DNA of 64,000 bases from Serinus canaria (lineage: Eukaryota; Chordata; Aves; Passeriformes; Fringillidae). Shown here in pieces: positions 11,101 through 20,305 of this stretch. Each line of letters begins with the position of its first letter. Position 1 is the stretch's first letter. Under the pieces are notes generated by a model. The model saw only the letters and a list, made by a program, of their open reading frames with translations. It was not told where the DNA came from and ran no database searches. The translations under genes and the position numbers were made by a program. The stretch is from assembly GCF_022539315.1 (NCBI RefSeq), contig NC_066319.1, positions 26,684,093 to 26,748,092 on the forward strand, read 5' to 3'.

Positions 11101-12259
11101 TTTTCCTTGACCTGCTCACAAACAGGAAAGAACTGGGGATAAATGTGGCAGCAAAAGGCAACTTGGGCTACAGCAATTAGGACATTACTAAGTTCAGGAT
11201 GTGTGGATGTGTGGAGAGGCTGGAAAGGGAAGCCACAGATTTAAACTCCACAGTTTAGGAAAGCATCTTCCACTTACTCAAAAGAATTACCACCTGATTT
11301 TCCTGGAAAACTGCAAGGTGCAGGAAAGGTGCCTTGAAAACTGGCTGACTCCACCACACATGGCATTTGGGAACAAAAAGTGTAGTGTGATCAATGCCTT
11401 CATGTCCAGTAGAAGTCAGTTAAACAGACACACGTGCTTCACCACATGAGGCCTCTCCGTGTGAGGAGTGCGGCCAGCAGATCAAAGCTGGTCGGGCTGA
11501 TCAGGCCACGCCTTGAGGAGTGTCCAGTCCCTACCGGCGAGACGCAGCTCCCCCTCGTCCTTTGCCGGGTCGGGAGCGCTAGGGGAGCCCAGAGGCGGTC
11601 TGGCTCCGAACCTGCGAATGCGGGGGCGCAAGTAGAGGCAGCAATTTGGGGGAAGGAGCCCGGCATGGCCGGTACTCACCGGGGGGCAGGAAAAGCGTAG
11701 CCCGGATTCTCCCTTCTCGCACTGGGACTCTCCGCACCCCGTCCCGCAGGAACGCCCGCTCGTGCTGCGCCTGGGCCAGGAGCCGCCCGGGGCGCTCCCC
11801 GTGGCCCTCAAACACCTCCAGCTGCAGGAGGAAGGGGCTCTGCACGTCCCGCTTCACCAGCCGCCAGAAAGGCTTCTGGGGCTGCAAAGCCCAGAGCAGC
11901 CCCATGGGCTCCAGGCCGGAGAAGCTGCCTCCCGGCAGCGCAGGAGAGCGGGCGAGGTCCAGCTCCCCGTCGTCGCCCGCCTGGTAGTGGGCGCTGGCCT
12001 GGAAGAGCTCTCCGGTCTCGTCCCGCAAGGACGTCCGCAGAGTGACCTGCTGCCGCGGGCCGAGGCCCTGCACGGCGATGGCCAGCGGCTCATCGAAGAG
12101 GCTGCGGCCGGCGGGCGACAGGCGGATGGAGGGGGCCATGGAGGAGAGTCCCTGGGCGGGCGCTGTCCCGGGGCTCCACACGGGGCCGGGCCAGAGCAGC
12201 CGCCTCTGCCAGGCGCGGCAGCTGGCCCGGCACAGGGAGCGGGCACTGACCTGCCACAT
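7505..12259 (-). CDS. ACOT: ACOT gene B: acyl-CoA thioesterase with mitochondrial-type N-terminus and C-terminal SKL
   Basis: Coding exons 12259-11680, 10021-9819 and 8110-7505 join into 462 residues. Of the three genes this looks closest to mammalian ACOT1/ACOT2 (for example [20 protein letters not shown] and [12 protein letters not shown]). The triad is complete: Ser273 in GHSKG, Asp367 and His401. Residues 1-40 are Arg- and Trp-rich with no acidic residues, like a mitochondrial presequence. Met41 starts [12 protein letters not shown], which lines up with the N-terminus of cytosolic ACOT1, so initiation there could give a cytosolic or peroxisomal form. The protein ends TCSKL, a canonical PTS1 peroxisomal signal. 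The expected reaction is long-chain acyl-CoA plus water giving fatty acid plus CoA. Exon 1 is nearly identical to that of gene C. Family and structure are very secure; compartment is inferred from sequence. Confidence 0.93.
8111..9818 (-). other. Intron 2 of ACOT gene B
   Basis: The intron has consensus GT-AG ends. I see no additional exon or clear repeat in it. Confidence 0.75.
9819..10021 (-). CDS. ACOT: ACOT gene B coding exon 2
   Basis: This 203-bp exon follows acceptor CTCTCTCAG and ends CACACCCAG before GTTGGT. It encodes [12 protein letters not shown] through [16 protein letters not shown]. Confidence 0.92.
10022..11679 (-). other. Intron 1 of ACOT gene B
   Basis: A 19-nt poly(A) run at 10104-10122 is the only low-complexity tract noticed. 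GC content rises from about 11450 toward exon 1. Confidence 0.75.
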
Positions 12260-12265
12260 GGCTCC
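11670..12265 (-). repeat. 596-bp near-identical block, copy 1 (exon 1 of gene B)
   Basis: This interval matches 18007-18602 with no gaps and one substitution (12013 C versus 18350 T). The block starts 10 bases inside the intron past the donor and ends 6 bases upstream of the ATG. Flanking sequence on both sides is unrelated by eye. Confidence 0.95.
11680..12259 (-). CDS. ACOT: ACOT gene B coding exon 1
   Basis: This 580-bp exon encodes residues 1-193 plus one base (phase 1), ending CCC-CCC-G before GTGAGT. It includes [13 protein letters not shown]. The first ATG has G at -3 but T at +4, so some leaky scanning to Met41 (12139-12137) is plausible. Residue 83 is Gly (GGA; C at plus position 12013), the only difference from gene C. 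Confidence 0.92.
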
Positions 12266-12639
12266 AGATCGCTCCCGCTTCTGGGGGCGGATTCTGGAGC
12301 AGATCCTCGCGAAACCAGAGCCGGGCTGGGGCTTGGAGTGCCGGTGGCACGCCCCGGCGGGGAGGAGCTGGGCGGCAGCTCCCTTATCTCGCCCGCCTGC
12401 TTCCCTCCTGCATGCCTGTGTACTTGCCGATTTCCGTACCTCCCTACTTCCCTGAATGCCTGCCTCTTCTGTCTTCCCCCCGCTGCCTTCCCCGGCTATG
12501 GGAGGCTTCATCCAAAGGCTGCCGAGTCCTTGAAACCCGTCTGGGCCTCGGCGAGCTCCTCTGTGACCACCCCCGAGCTCTCCCGGGCCGGGCGGTGGCT
12601 GCGGGCAGGAGACGCGGAGAGAAGACGAGCCACTGAGCA

Positions 12640-13580
12640 GAATGGCAGTAGGAATTCACTGGAGGGAAGGGCCGGTGGGGGACAGACCGTACAGAGATGG
12701 GACCGCTCAGCCAAGGGACCACAGCTAGGGCCAGCTCCAGCCGAGGCAGGAAGAAGCCACACCAGCACTAGCTCACCATTGCTTCTTGTCTCCTTGCCGG
12801 CTCTGCTTCTCTGTTCATTACCCCAAGGCATGACAAGGTGGGTTATGTCTCCCCCAGGCTCTGCTCGGCCTAGGCTGCTGCACAGCCAGGCGTGTTAGGA
12901 AGGATGGTCAGGGTGATCAGGGATGCAGGGGCAATAAGGGAGGAGCACTTTCACAGACTATTTAGGTAGGTCAGGAATCATGTGGGTCTTCTAGTAATGG
13001 ATTGTGCAAGGATTTAAAAAACAGGGTCGTTGAGTCCATCTTAGGCAGAGATGGATCTTCTGATCCAAAAAGGACCGTAGAGGGAGAACTGTTTCCTGAA
13101 GCTCCCACTCTTCCTGGGAGATGCTGGCAAGGATGCCTGTGCTCTGAGCTCCTTGAGTCTGTCTTAGAGGTGTGAAGGTGGAAGCATCTAAGGGATTCTC
13201 GAGAAATACTAAGTGGTCAGAGATATTGGGCAGTCTTTCATTCACCAAGGAAATGACCTTTTCTCTCCAAACAGGTGAGGTGTTCTGTCATCTAGCATTT
13301 GGGTATGTTGTCTGGTGTCCAGCCCTGAATGTGTGGCAACTATTCCTTTTGTTGAGAACAGCACTCTTTGGCTTACACTGCTGGATTTAATAATGGGTTT
13401 GACCATATGCAGGAGCAGATGCTAAGGGAAGGGTCCCAGAGGCTTCCGCAAAATTCCTTCTCCTCCATGCTTGGTGACACAAGAGTTATGGAATAGAGTG
13501 AAGGTAAGGGGACTATGTGTCCATCTTCTATGGTCTCCTGTTCCCACCTGGGCAACTTTGATCCCACGCTGCTGCAAGCT
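12640..13580. other. Spacer between ACOT genes B and C
   Basis: This is intergenic sequence between gene B's CpG island and the 3' UTR region of gene C. No convincing gene, repeat or regulatory site is seen. Confidence 0.5.
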
Positions 13581-13582
13581 TT

Positions 13583-14085
13583 CTTGATCCTTCAAGATGA
13601 GAAGGTAGTCAAGTTGCAAACTCTGCTTCTAACCAAAGCACAGCAAAAGACTCCATGGCTTTCAAATCTCAGTCTCTTTATTACAATCTCATCCCAGTAA
13701 CAAAGATTAAAATGTTCCACATCATGTAGGAGAAGATCAAAATGGGTGTAAATTCAACAGAAAGTTTTTTTGCATGATATCTTGGGGCCAGAAGTATCCA
13801 CAAGCCAGAGCACTTCCTTTGGAAGGGAAGATGGAAAGAAGGCACAAAAGGCAAACAACCTTTCCCAAGGCTTAAGCAGAGACAGCCCAGCATTCTGGCT
13901 TGAGCAGCCATTCTTACACACTTCCAGCCGGACAGAAGTCAGAGACATTTCCATTGCAATGACACAGTCAGCAGAAGAGCAGTGAAATCCCTGCTCCAAA
14001 ATTGTCACTAGAGACAATTAGTATGACCTGAGGATAGCATATGCATGTGGAGACCACAGTGACATGGAAAGCACTGTCAAGTATT
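13583..14085 (-). repeat. 3' UTR region of ACOT gene C, paralogous to 19938-20305
   Basis: It contains a minus-strand AATAAA at 13677-13682, about 700 nt past gene C's stop, and reads as the end of the 3' UTR. Long stretches match the 19.9-20.3 kb segment. This copy has about 130-150 bp extra (roughly 13707-13840) that the other lacks. Confidence 0.75.
13677..13682 (-). terminator. Candidate poly(A) signal of ACOT gene C
   Basis: A canonical AATAAA is read on the minus strand and is preserved in the paralogous copy at 20034-20039. Confidence 0.6.
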
Positions 14086-14378
14086 AGAGGAATAGAAACC
14101 ACCCAAGAAACATAACTGCGCATTTTGCACATGACCTGTTTTATCAAAGACTAATGCAAAACCCACCATTCCTTTACTGGAGACTTGAGCAAAAAGGTTA
14201 AGAGGGGGACAGAGAAGGCAAACCCATTTATTTTCTGTGTTAAGGATGTGCAAAGGTATGGAAGATATTGTAGTTTTACTGGTACAGCTGTGACAAAGTT
14301 TGACCTCATAACTGCAGTAGAATTTATCAAATCTGGTTGTTCAAAGTTGTGTCTTGCTTGCACATTATTTGTTGCACA

Positions 14379-14960
14379 TTAGTTAACAATTAAATACTTT
14401 TTAAAAAATGCCTGGATCTGTGACCAAGCATGAACCTGAGCTTTAGAATAAGCCCTGAGCTCCCCACCCAGGACTGCTCTCTTGTGAAAAACGGGGTGGC
14501 TTCCTATGTGGTACAAGGGGAAAAAGGGTGGATCTATGCAGTGCCCTGTTCCAGGGTAGGAGAGAATCTGAAAATTTTCCTTCCCTTGAGCCTGCAGAAG
14601 CTTGCAGACTTCAGTTGCATAATACTCACTTTTGACAACACAGTCATCTTGGCCCACCACAAACAGAAACTGTGCCTCACCTTTCTCTAGTGGGATCCGG
14701 CTTTGGTTGCCAGGGGCTTGAAAGGGATCATCAATGACATCAGAATAATCAAGAAATTTGGAATTGGTAGCCTTGGCTTTGTGTTCATGTAAGGTCACAG
14801 TGGGGATGATTTTATCCTTGTAAGAGAAAGGAATACATGTAGCAGCAACAGGGGCATTGAGGGAAGCAACAGCCAAGATGTTCTTCAGGAAGGCAGCCAT
14901 GGCAAGGGACACTTCAGCTCCTTTGGAGAAACCCAGCAGGCCAACCCCTGGACCCTTCAC
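14379..14960 (-). CDS. ACOT: ACOT gene C coding exon 3
   Basis: The exon starts [16 protein letters not shown] after acceptor ATCTCCCAG and encodes 193 residues plus TAA. The acid loop reads [11 protein letters not shown]. Confidence 0.92.
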   Translation of the reverse strand: MKGPGVGLLGFSKGAEVSLAMAAFLKNILAVASLNAPVAATCIPFSYKDKIIPTVTLHEHKAKATNSKFLDYSDVIDDPFQAPGNQSRIPLEKGEAQFLFVVGQDDCVVKSEYYATEVCKLLQAQGKENFQILSYPGTGHCIDPPFFPLYHIGSHPVFHKRAVLGGELRAYSKAQVHAWSQIQAFFKKYLIVN

Positions 14961-17900
14961 CTGGGAGATAGGAGGAAACACTCATCAGTGCTGAGCTGAA
15001 AAGCACAATAGCTGACTCAAGGAGGGCAAGATTGTCCAACGCTGAGAATTTCCAAAACCAAATGAAGAAAGTCATGGCAATGATTACTTTTCCTTCTGGA
15101 CAAATGACAGGCACACCCTCCCACCCTATACTTCCTTCTCACACTGTACTTCAAACCACTCATATGCAGAATGTTCCCTGGTATTCCGAAATCAGCCAGG
15201 AGTGGGGGGACATGATTTCATCCATCTGGGGACAACTTATCGGTCACAGCTATGAATTATTAGTCTTAGACCTTGGCAGATGCTTTTTACTTTTCACTCT
15301 TGAAACTGTAGGAGGACATTTGGTGGCAACTCATGAAGGCTTTCTCCTGCACACACTTCCCACCTGGTTACATCTGATCTGTCTCTTGTGATGTTGCTTT
15401 GTCATCTCCCTTCCAGAGCATGTATACTTGCCCTTTCTCTTTCCTAGAACTTGGACACCCAAAATCCTTGCAAAGGTCACCCTGCCAGGTGAGTAATTCT
15501 ACAGCTTCCTCCAAAGATGACTTGAGCAAAGTGAGAGGACTTTACAGGAGCAGTTCCTGGAACCCAGAGGAAATGGGTGTTCCTACCTGTTTGTGCTGCA
15601 GCATATAGTTCACTGCCTCTTCAAAATATTCCAGATGGAGTTCCTTTGGTTCCTGAGGCAAATCCTCAAATTGATAATAAGCCAGAGCGAGTGTGGCAAA
15701 GCCATGATTGGCCAGCAGGCTTGCTCTGGGCTCAAAAAGACCTCCTCCAAGTCCATGTATATCAATGATCCCTGGAAAGGTGTCTTCTCCTGGAGCAAAC
15801 AAGACAAAGATCAGAATTGCCTGAAATTGCTCCTTTCAGTGTTTCTTTGGTTTGGAATGCATCAAACAAGGTACCAAACAGGAACTGCAGAAAAGCTTCT
15901 TTTGGAGAAAAGATACTATCAGTCAGCTGTGCAGTGTCAGCACCTGAAAAAATTCCAGAGTGTGTTGCAGAGGAAAAAATGCAGGAGCAGAACCTCTTAG
16001 GTAAGGTGCAAACCTTTATTTGTTTTAGGAATCAGCAGTACTGTGCATTGTGCTTAGGGCCAGCAGGAGGAGAGTCTTTGGTAAAAGAATCTTTTTCCAA
16101 ATTCTCTTTCTGTAAGCAGCCCTGTAACAACAAGCACTTTATCTACCACTATAAAAATCCTCAAGGCATCATGTCTTGATAGATGCAATGCAAACTAGAA
16201 ACTGTAAGCTTTTTTGTTTGTATTGTGGCTTTTTAATATTTGGGATCCCTTGAAAAGCTGTAAGTCACCCAAACTAGTACTTTGTTTCTTTGCCAGTCAT
16301 GTCTGGTAGCAGTCAGTATCAAATTCTGCACAGGATGACACAAGTGTCTCAGTGGGTGATCAGCAGATCTCTGTTTGGATCTTTTTTGGTCCAGGATGCT
16401 CTTTTCCTCATCCTGGGAGAATCCCAAACCTGCCCAGCCAGTGCAGGGAAAGAGAATGCTTTGCATGTTGCATTCCTCCAGCCTGATTGGTTTTGGGACT
16501 GCAACATGCAGGAAAGCTCCACAAGCCACAGGCCAGAGAAGGTGACCCTGGACCTGTTGGGGAATGGAGCTCACACCTACTTCTGGCTTCAGGAGAGCTA
16601 CAGGCCTGAGTGGGCTCATGCTCCCTACCCTTTGAGGATGCCCTTCTGCCACAGTCTCAGACCCTGCACCAGTGGCCCGTGCATCCGCAGATAAGGCAGC
16701 AGCTGGAAGGTGGGGTGCTCAAGGGAGGTGCGACAGTACTGTAACAAAAGCCCTTTGAGCTCTCTGCCTCTACATGGCCTTAGGTCATTCGCTGAGGAGT
16801 ATCCAACTCCTGAATCTGAATGTGGAGATGTGTGGTGTTGAGAGCAGGTTCGGAAAATGAAGATCATTATGAGGTATCTCAGTGCAGGACAATTTGAGTG
16901 TGGTGAAATCATGGTTGTGAAACACATCTCCAAATAGAACTAAGAGAAATACTGACTACAGACTGAGCTTACAGTCTTGCTAAGTTGAAGCTTGTTTGAG
17001 GTGGCAGTAAGATGGGGATAAATGCTTTTTATCCTGTGCCTAGGAAGCAACTCAAAGTGCCTATGAAACAATTCAAAGTGCCAGGCAATGTGTGGCAAGG
17101 GCTTATCATTTTAAAACACAGGCAAAAGGTGGAGGTCAGGGGACTCGGAGAAAATGCATTTGACTTACTGAAAGTGCCTCAGCTCAGGGGCAGTGGGACA
17201 TTTTGGAGAAAGAGTGTATGCAGGTGGCTTCTTCCCTCTCCTGGTCAGCAGGTGGGGGTAAAGGTGAGGCAGAGGAGGGACTTCTGGCCTTGTGGGCGGG
17301 ATGCTAAGTCTGTGAAATCAGCCTTCCCACACCCTGGACACTGGCCAGAAAGTCTTGGCGTAGCTGCCCAGAAGATGCTGGAGACAGGTGGTGTCTTGGG
17401 CAATCCTTACATCTCAGAAAGGTGCTCTGCACCTATTGCGGAGCAATTAGATAATTCTCTTTTCCTGCTGGAGAGATTAATCCCTGTAAATGTTCTTGAG
17501 CCCCTCCTCTTCCCTCTCTCACACACTGATGATGCTCACCCCAATGTGGTGGGCCACGGTCACCAAATAGTTACTGTAGTTAGTTGCTGTTGGGGGAGGA
17601 GGGAGAACCCCAACCCCTCAAAGTGAGTAAGAATGTCAATGACTGTCGCAGAGCCCTTCCTCACCACTGTATTCTGCAGCTTCTTGTCCTGCAGCTCTCC
17701 TGGCACACTCACATTCACTTGCTGTGAATTTCTTCATGGTTGTTTTATAGTTTGTGTTTTTTTCTTTTTTTTTTTTTAACCTCAAGCCCCGGGTAAGAAT
17801 GGCTATTCCTCTCCCTTCTGCAGCCGTGTCCTGGCACATGCATGGACAGGTGAATTGGGAAGCATGGTCAGGCTGGTTAGTGGCATGGGAGTGGGGAGGG

Positions 17901-18596
17901 AAGGATAGAGGGAAGAACATGAGGCTTTAATGGACTCCTTCACAGAGGTCATGGAACAACTTTCACCAACAAAACACCGGTTTAGAGAAAGCGGGATGAC
18001 TGCAGTCGGTACTCACCGGGGGGCAGGAAAAGCGTAGCCCGGATTCTCCCTTCTCGCACTGGGACTCTCCGCACCCCGTCCCGCAGGAACGCCCGCTCGT
18101 GCTGCGCCTGGGCCAGGAGCCGCCCGGGGCGCTCCCCGTGGCCCTCAAACACCTCCAGCTGCAGGAGGAAGGGGCTCTGCACGTCCCGCTTCACCAGCCG
18201 CCAGAAAGGCTTCTGGGGCTGCAAAGCCCAGAGCAGCCCCATGGGCTCCAGGCCGGAGAAGCTGCCTCCCGGCAGCGCAGGAGAGCGGGCGAGGTCCAGC
18301 TCCCCGTCGTCGCCCGCCTGGTAGTGGGCGCTGGCCTGGAAGAGCTCTCTGGTCTCGTCCCGCAAGGACGTCCGCAGAGTGACCTGCTGCCGCGGGCCGA
18401 GGCCCTGCACGGCGATGGCCAGCGGCTCATCGAAGAGGCTGCGGCCGGCGGGCGACAGGCGGATGGAGGGGGCCATGGAGGAGAGTCCCTGGGCGGGCGC
18501 TGTCCCGGGGCTCCACACGGGGCCGGGCCAGAGCAGCCGCCTCTGCCAGGCGCGGCAGCTGGCCCGGCACAGGGAGCGGGCACTGACCTGCCACAT
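14379..18596 (-). CDS. ACOT: ACOT gene C: acyl-CoA thioesterase with exon 1 shared with gene B
   Basis: Coding exons 18596-18017, 15789-15587 and 14960-14379 join into 454 residues. The triad is intact: Ser273 in GFSKG, Asp367 and His401 in YPGTGH. Exon 1 differs from gene B's by one base, giving Arg83 instead of Gly. Exons 2 and 3 are strongly diverged, with exon 3 about half identical at protein level by eye. The N-terminal presequence and internal Met41 are therefore those of gene B, but the C-terminus KKYLIVN lacks SKL. The acyl pocket and C-terminal half are distinct (for example [15 protein letters not shown]), so substrate preference may differ. A TATA box precedes the gene where B has a CpG island. 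It is likely a functional enzyme whose N-terminal half has been homogenised with gene B. Confidence 0.92.
14961..15586 (-). other. Intron 2 of ACOT gene C
   Basis: This is a short GT-AG intron of 626 bp with nothing else recognised inside. Confidence 0.75.
15587..15789 (-). CDS. ACOT: ACOT gene C coding exon 2
   Basis: This 203-bp exon follows acceptor TTTGCTCCAG and ends CACAAACAG before GTAGGA. It encodes [12 protein letters not shown] through [16 protein letters not shown]. Confidence 0.91.
15790..18016 (-). other. Intron 1 of ACOT gene C
   Basis: It holds a short poly(T) run near 17767-17778. Several open frames on both strands are short and unlike any family I know. No exon is supported. 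Confidence 0.7.
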
Positions 18597-18602
18597 GGCT
18601 CC
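18007..18602 (-). repeat. 596-bp near-identical block, copy 2 (exon 1 of gene C)
   Basis: This is the partner of 11670-12265. GC content drops sharply on both sides, so exon 1 here is an isolated CpG-rich segment, unlike copy 1, which sits in a wider CpG island. Confidence 0.95.
18017..18596 (-). CDS. ACOT: ACOT gene C coding exon 1
   Basis: This 580-bp exon has the same start, donor and phase as gene B exon 1. One base differs (18350), changing Gly83 to Arg. Confidence 0.9.
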
Positions 18603-18641
18603 GAAGTTGTGCGTACACTGTCCACATACAAGCTGAGGCTT

Positions 18642-18649
18642 CTTTTATA
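18642..18649 (-). promoter_or_regulatory. TATA box of ACOT gene C
   Basis: TATAAAAG reads on the minus strand 46 bp upstream of the start codon, which predicts a very short 5' UTR of about 20 nt. Gene B has no such element. Confidence 0.6.
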
Positions 18650-18867
18650 AATGCAGTTTCCCACACATAGGCGGGGATGGGAGGAATTTAAGCAGGAATG
18701 GTGTGGGCACACGCATACTAGAAAGATGCCAAGTCTGCCTGTAGCCACTGCTGCATCCCTGCCAGCACCCACGGCAGGGCAGGATCATCACAGCCGATTC
18801 CCTGACACAGATGGAGCATCTCAGCTCAAAGAAGAGAAAGCTCCAGGGACACCTTATTGCCACCTTT

Positions 18868-19165
18868 CAGTACCTGAAAGTGGCCTGTAGGATGGGGACA
18901 AATTTGTTAGTAGAACAATGGCTTTAAACTAAAAGACAGTTGATACAGATTAGACATAAGGTAGAAGTTTTTTACAATGAGGGTAGTGAAAGACCGTCCC
19001 AGGTTTCCCAGAGAGGCGATGGATGTCCCATGCTTGGAAACATCCAAGACCAGATTGGACAAGGGTCTGAGCAATCTGATCTAGTTGAAGATGTTCCTGC
19101 TTGTTGCAGGGGGTCGGACTATATGACATTTAAGGCCCCTTTCAACCTGAACTATTCTATACTAA
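18868..19165 (+). mobile_element. CR1 LINE 3'-end fragment
   Basis: The sequence follows the avian CR1 tail: a stretch like ttttacaatgagggtagtga, then a variant of the gttgcccagagaggc motif, ending at ctgaactattctatac. It is 5'-truncated, as is usual for CR1. Confidence 0.85.
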
Positions 19166-19937
19166 GATCTCCAAAAGGCAGCTGCTCTCTCCAGACAGTT
19201 GTTGATGCATAGTGTGCTTATCTGCTATGGTCAACGTTCTCTACAGCAAGCCTGCTGGACTGGACACAGACACAGCTGCATCCCTCCTTCCTGGGTTTCT
19301 CCTGCAGGCTCTTTTTTCCTTAAACTCAGCCAAACTGCAGGCCTGGAAACATTGCAGGCAGAGACAGCTCCACCAGCCAGCACTGCTCTCCTGGCATCTC
19401 CTGGGACGTGCCTTGTTGTGCAATTACAATACCTGGCATTGCCATGAGCTACTCCGAGACTTATGTTCCTCCCTCCCTCCTGCTCTATTGCATTCAGATC
19501 TAGCCCACACTCAAAGAGCCTTATGTGTGCTAGGGCAGGCCCAGAAGTGTCAGTGCTGCTGATAACATCTCTTATGAAACATATCAGGCAGGGAAGGGCT
19601 ACAGGACTGCCTTTCAGTCCTGTCATGTTTTCAGGTACTGAAAACATGACAGGACTGAGAGGCAACTGCTGGCTCTGAGGTTTGCCCCATGTGTACCAAG
19701 CTGGCCTGGATGGAAAACCTAGGACAGCTGGTTCAGCTTGCATGGGGTGATGGTGTTCACAAAGGAGGTGGCAGCCCTCCAGGTCTGACAGAAGTGGTGC
19801 TCCCTGGTCCCTGGTTTTGTCCTCGCAAAGCAGTTGGAGGTGCTGGTGGCAGTTCTTTGTACACAGATTTTTTGGACTGTGTGACTTCTCTGCTGAGGAG
19901 GGCAGGAGGCCCTCAGGGCCTTTCCACCAACAGGGCC
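19166..19937. other. Spacer upstream of ACOT gene C with a perfect hairpin
   Basis: This is unique-looking sequence. Open frames occur on both strands but have no recognisable domain. The only clear structure is the palindrome at 19614-19658. Confidence 0.5.
19614..19658. repeat. Perfect 45-bp hairpin, 21-bp arms and 3-bp loop
   Basis: The arm at 19614-19634 (core cagtcctgtcatgttttcag) is exactly reverse-complementary to 19638-19658, around the loop gta. Confidence 0.9.
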
Positions 19938-20305
19938 CTTGATTTACCCTGGGATGGGAGAGTGGTCAGGATGCAAAACCCACTTCTAACCAAAGCACAA
20001 CAAATGATTACAAGGCTTTCAAATTTCAGACTCTTTATTGCAATTCTCACCCCAATAACAAAGAAGGCAAACAACCTTTCCCAAGGCTTAACTAGAGACA
20101 GCCCAGCATCCTGGCCTTAGCAGCCATTCTTACACACTTCCAGCAGCATGGAAGTCAGAGACATTTCCATTGTAATGACACAGTCAGCAGAAGAGCAGTG
20201 AAATCTTCAAAATTGTCATTAGAGACAATTGTCATTAGAGACAATTAGTATGACCTGAAGATAGCATATGCATGTAGAGACCACAGTGACATGAAAAACA
20301 CTTTC
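19938..20305 (-). pseudogene. Orphan copy of an ACOT 3' UTR (relic of a lost paralogue)
   Basis: The segment parallels 13583-14085 in the 3' UTR region of gene C, including a minus-strand AATAAA at 20034-20039. No ACOT exon 3 lies upstream of it on the minus strand (20306-22190). It also carries a local tandem duplication of gtcattagagacaatt at about 20215-20247. I infer a fourth ACOT that has lost its coding part, or a partial duplication of the 3' end. Confidence 0.6.

Larger units (their letters stand above)
11450..12640. promoter_or_regulatory. CpG island and promoter region of ACOT gene B
   Basis: GC- and CpG-rich sequence extends from within intron 1, across exon 1, to about 380 bp upstream of the start codon. 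No TATA box is evident. In contrast, GC-richness around gene C's identical exon stops at the exon edges. Confidence 0.6.

Noticed and set aside
11762..12898. Plus-strand open frame of 378 residues over gene B exon 1, with a matching partial copy at 18099-18650
   Set aside because: The shared part simply mirrors the duplicated exon on the opposite strand. The sequence has no recognisable domain.
19231..19743. Minus-strand frame of 170 residues between the CR1 tail and the orphan 3' UTR
   Set aside because: No family resemblance, no splice context, and it crosses the perfect palindrome.
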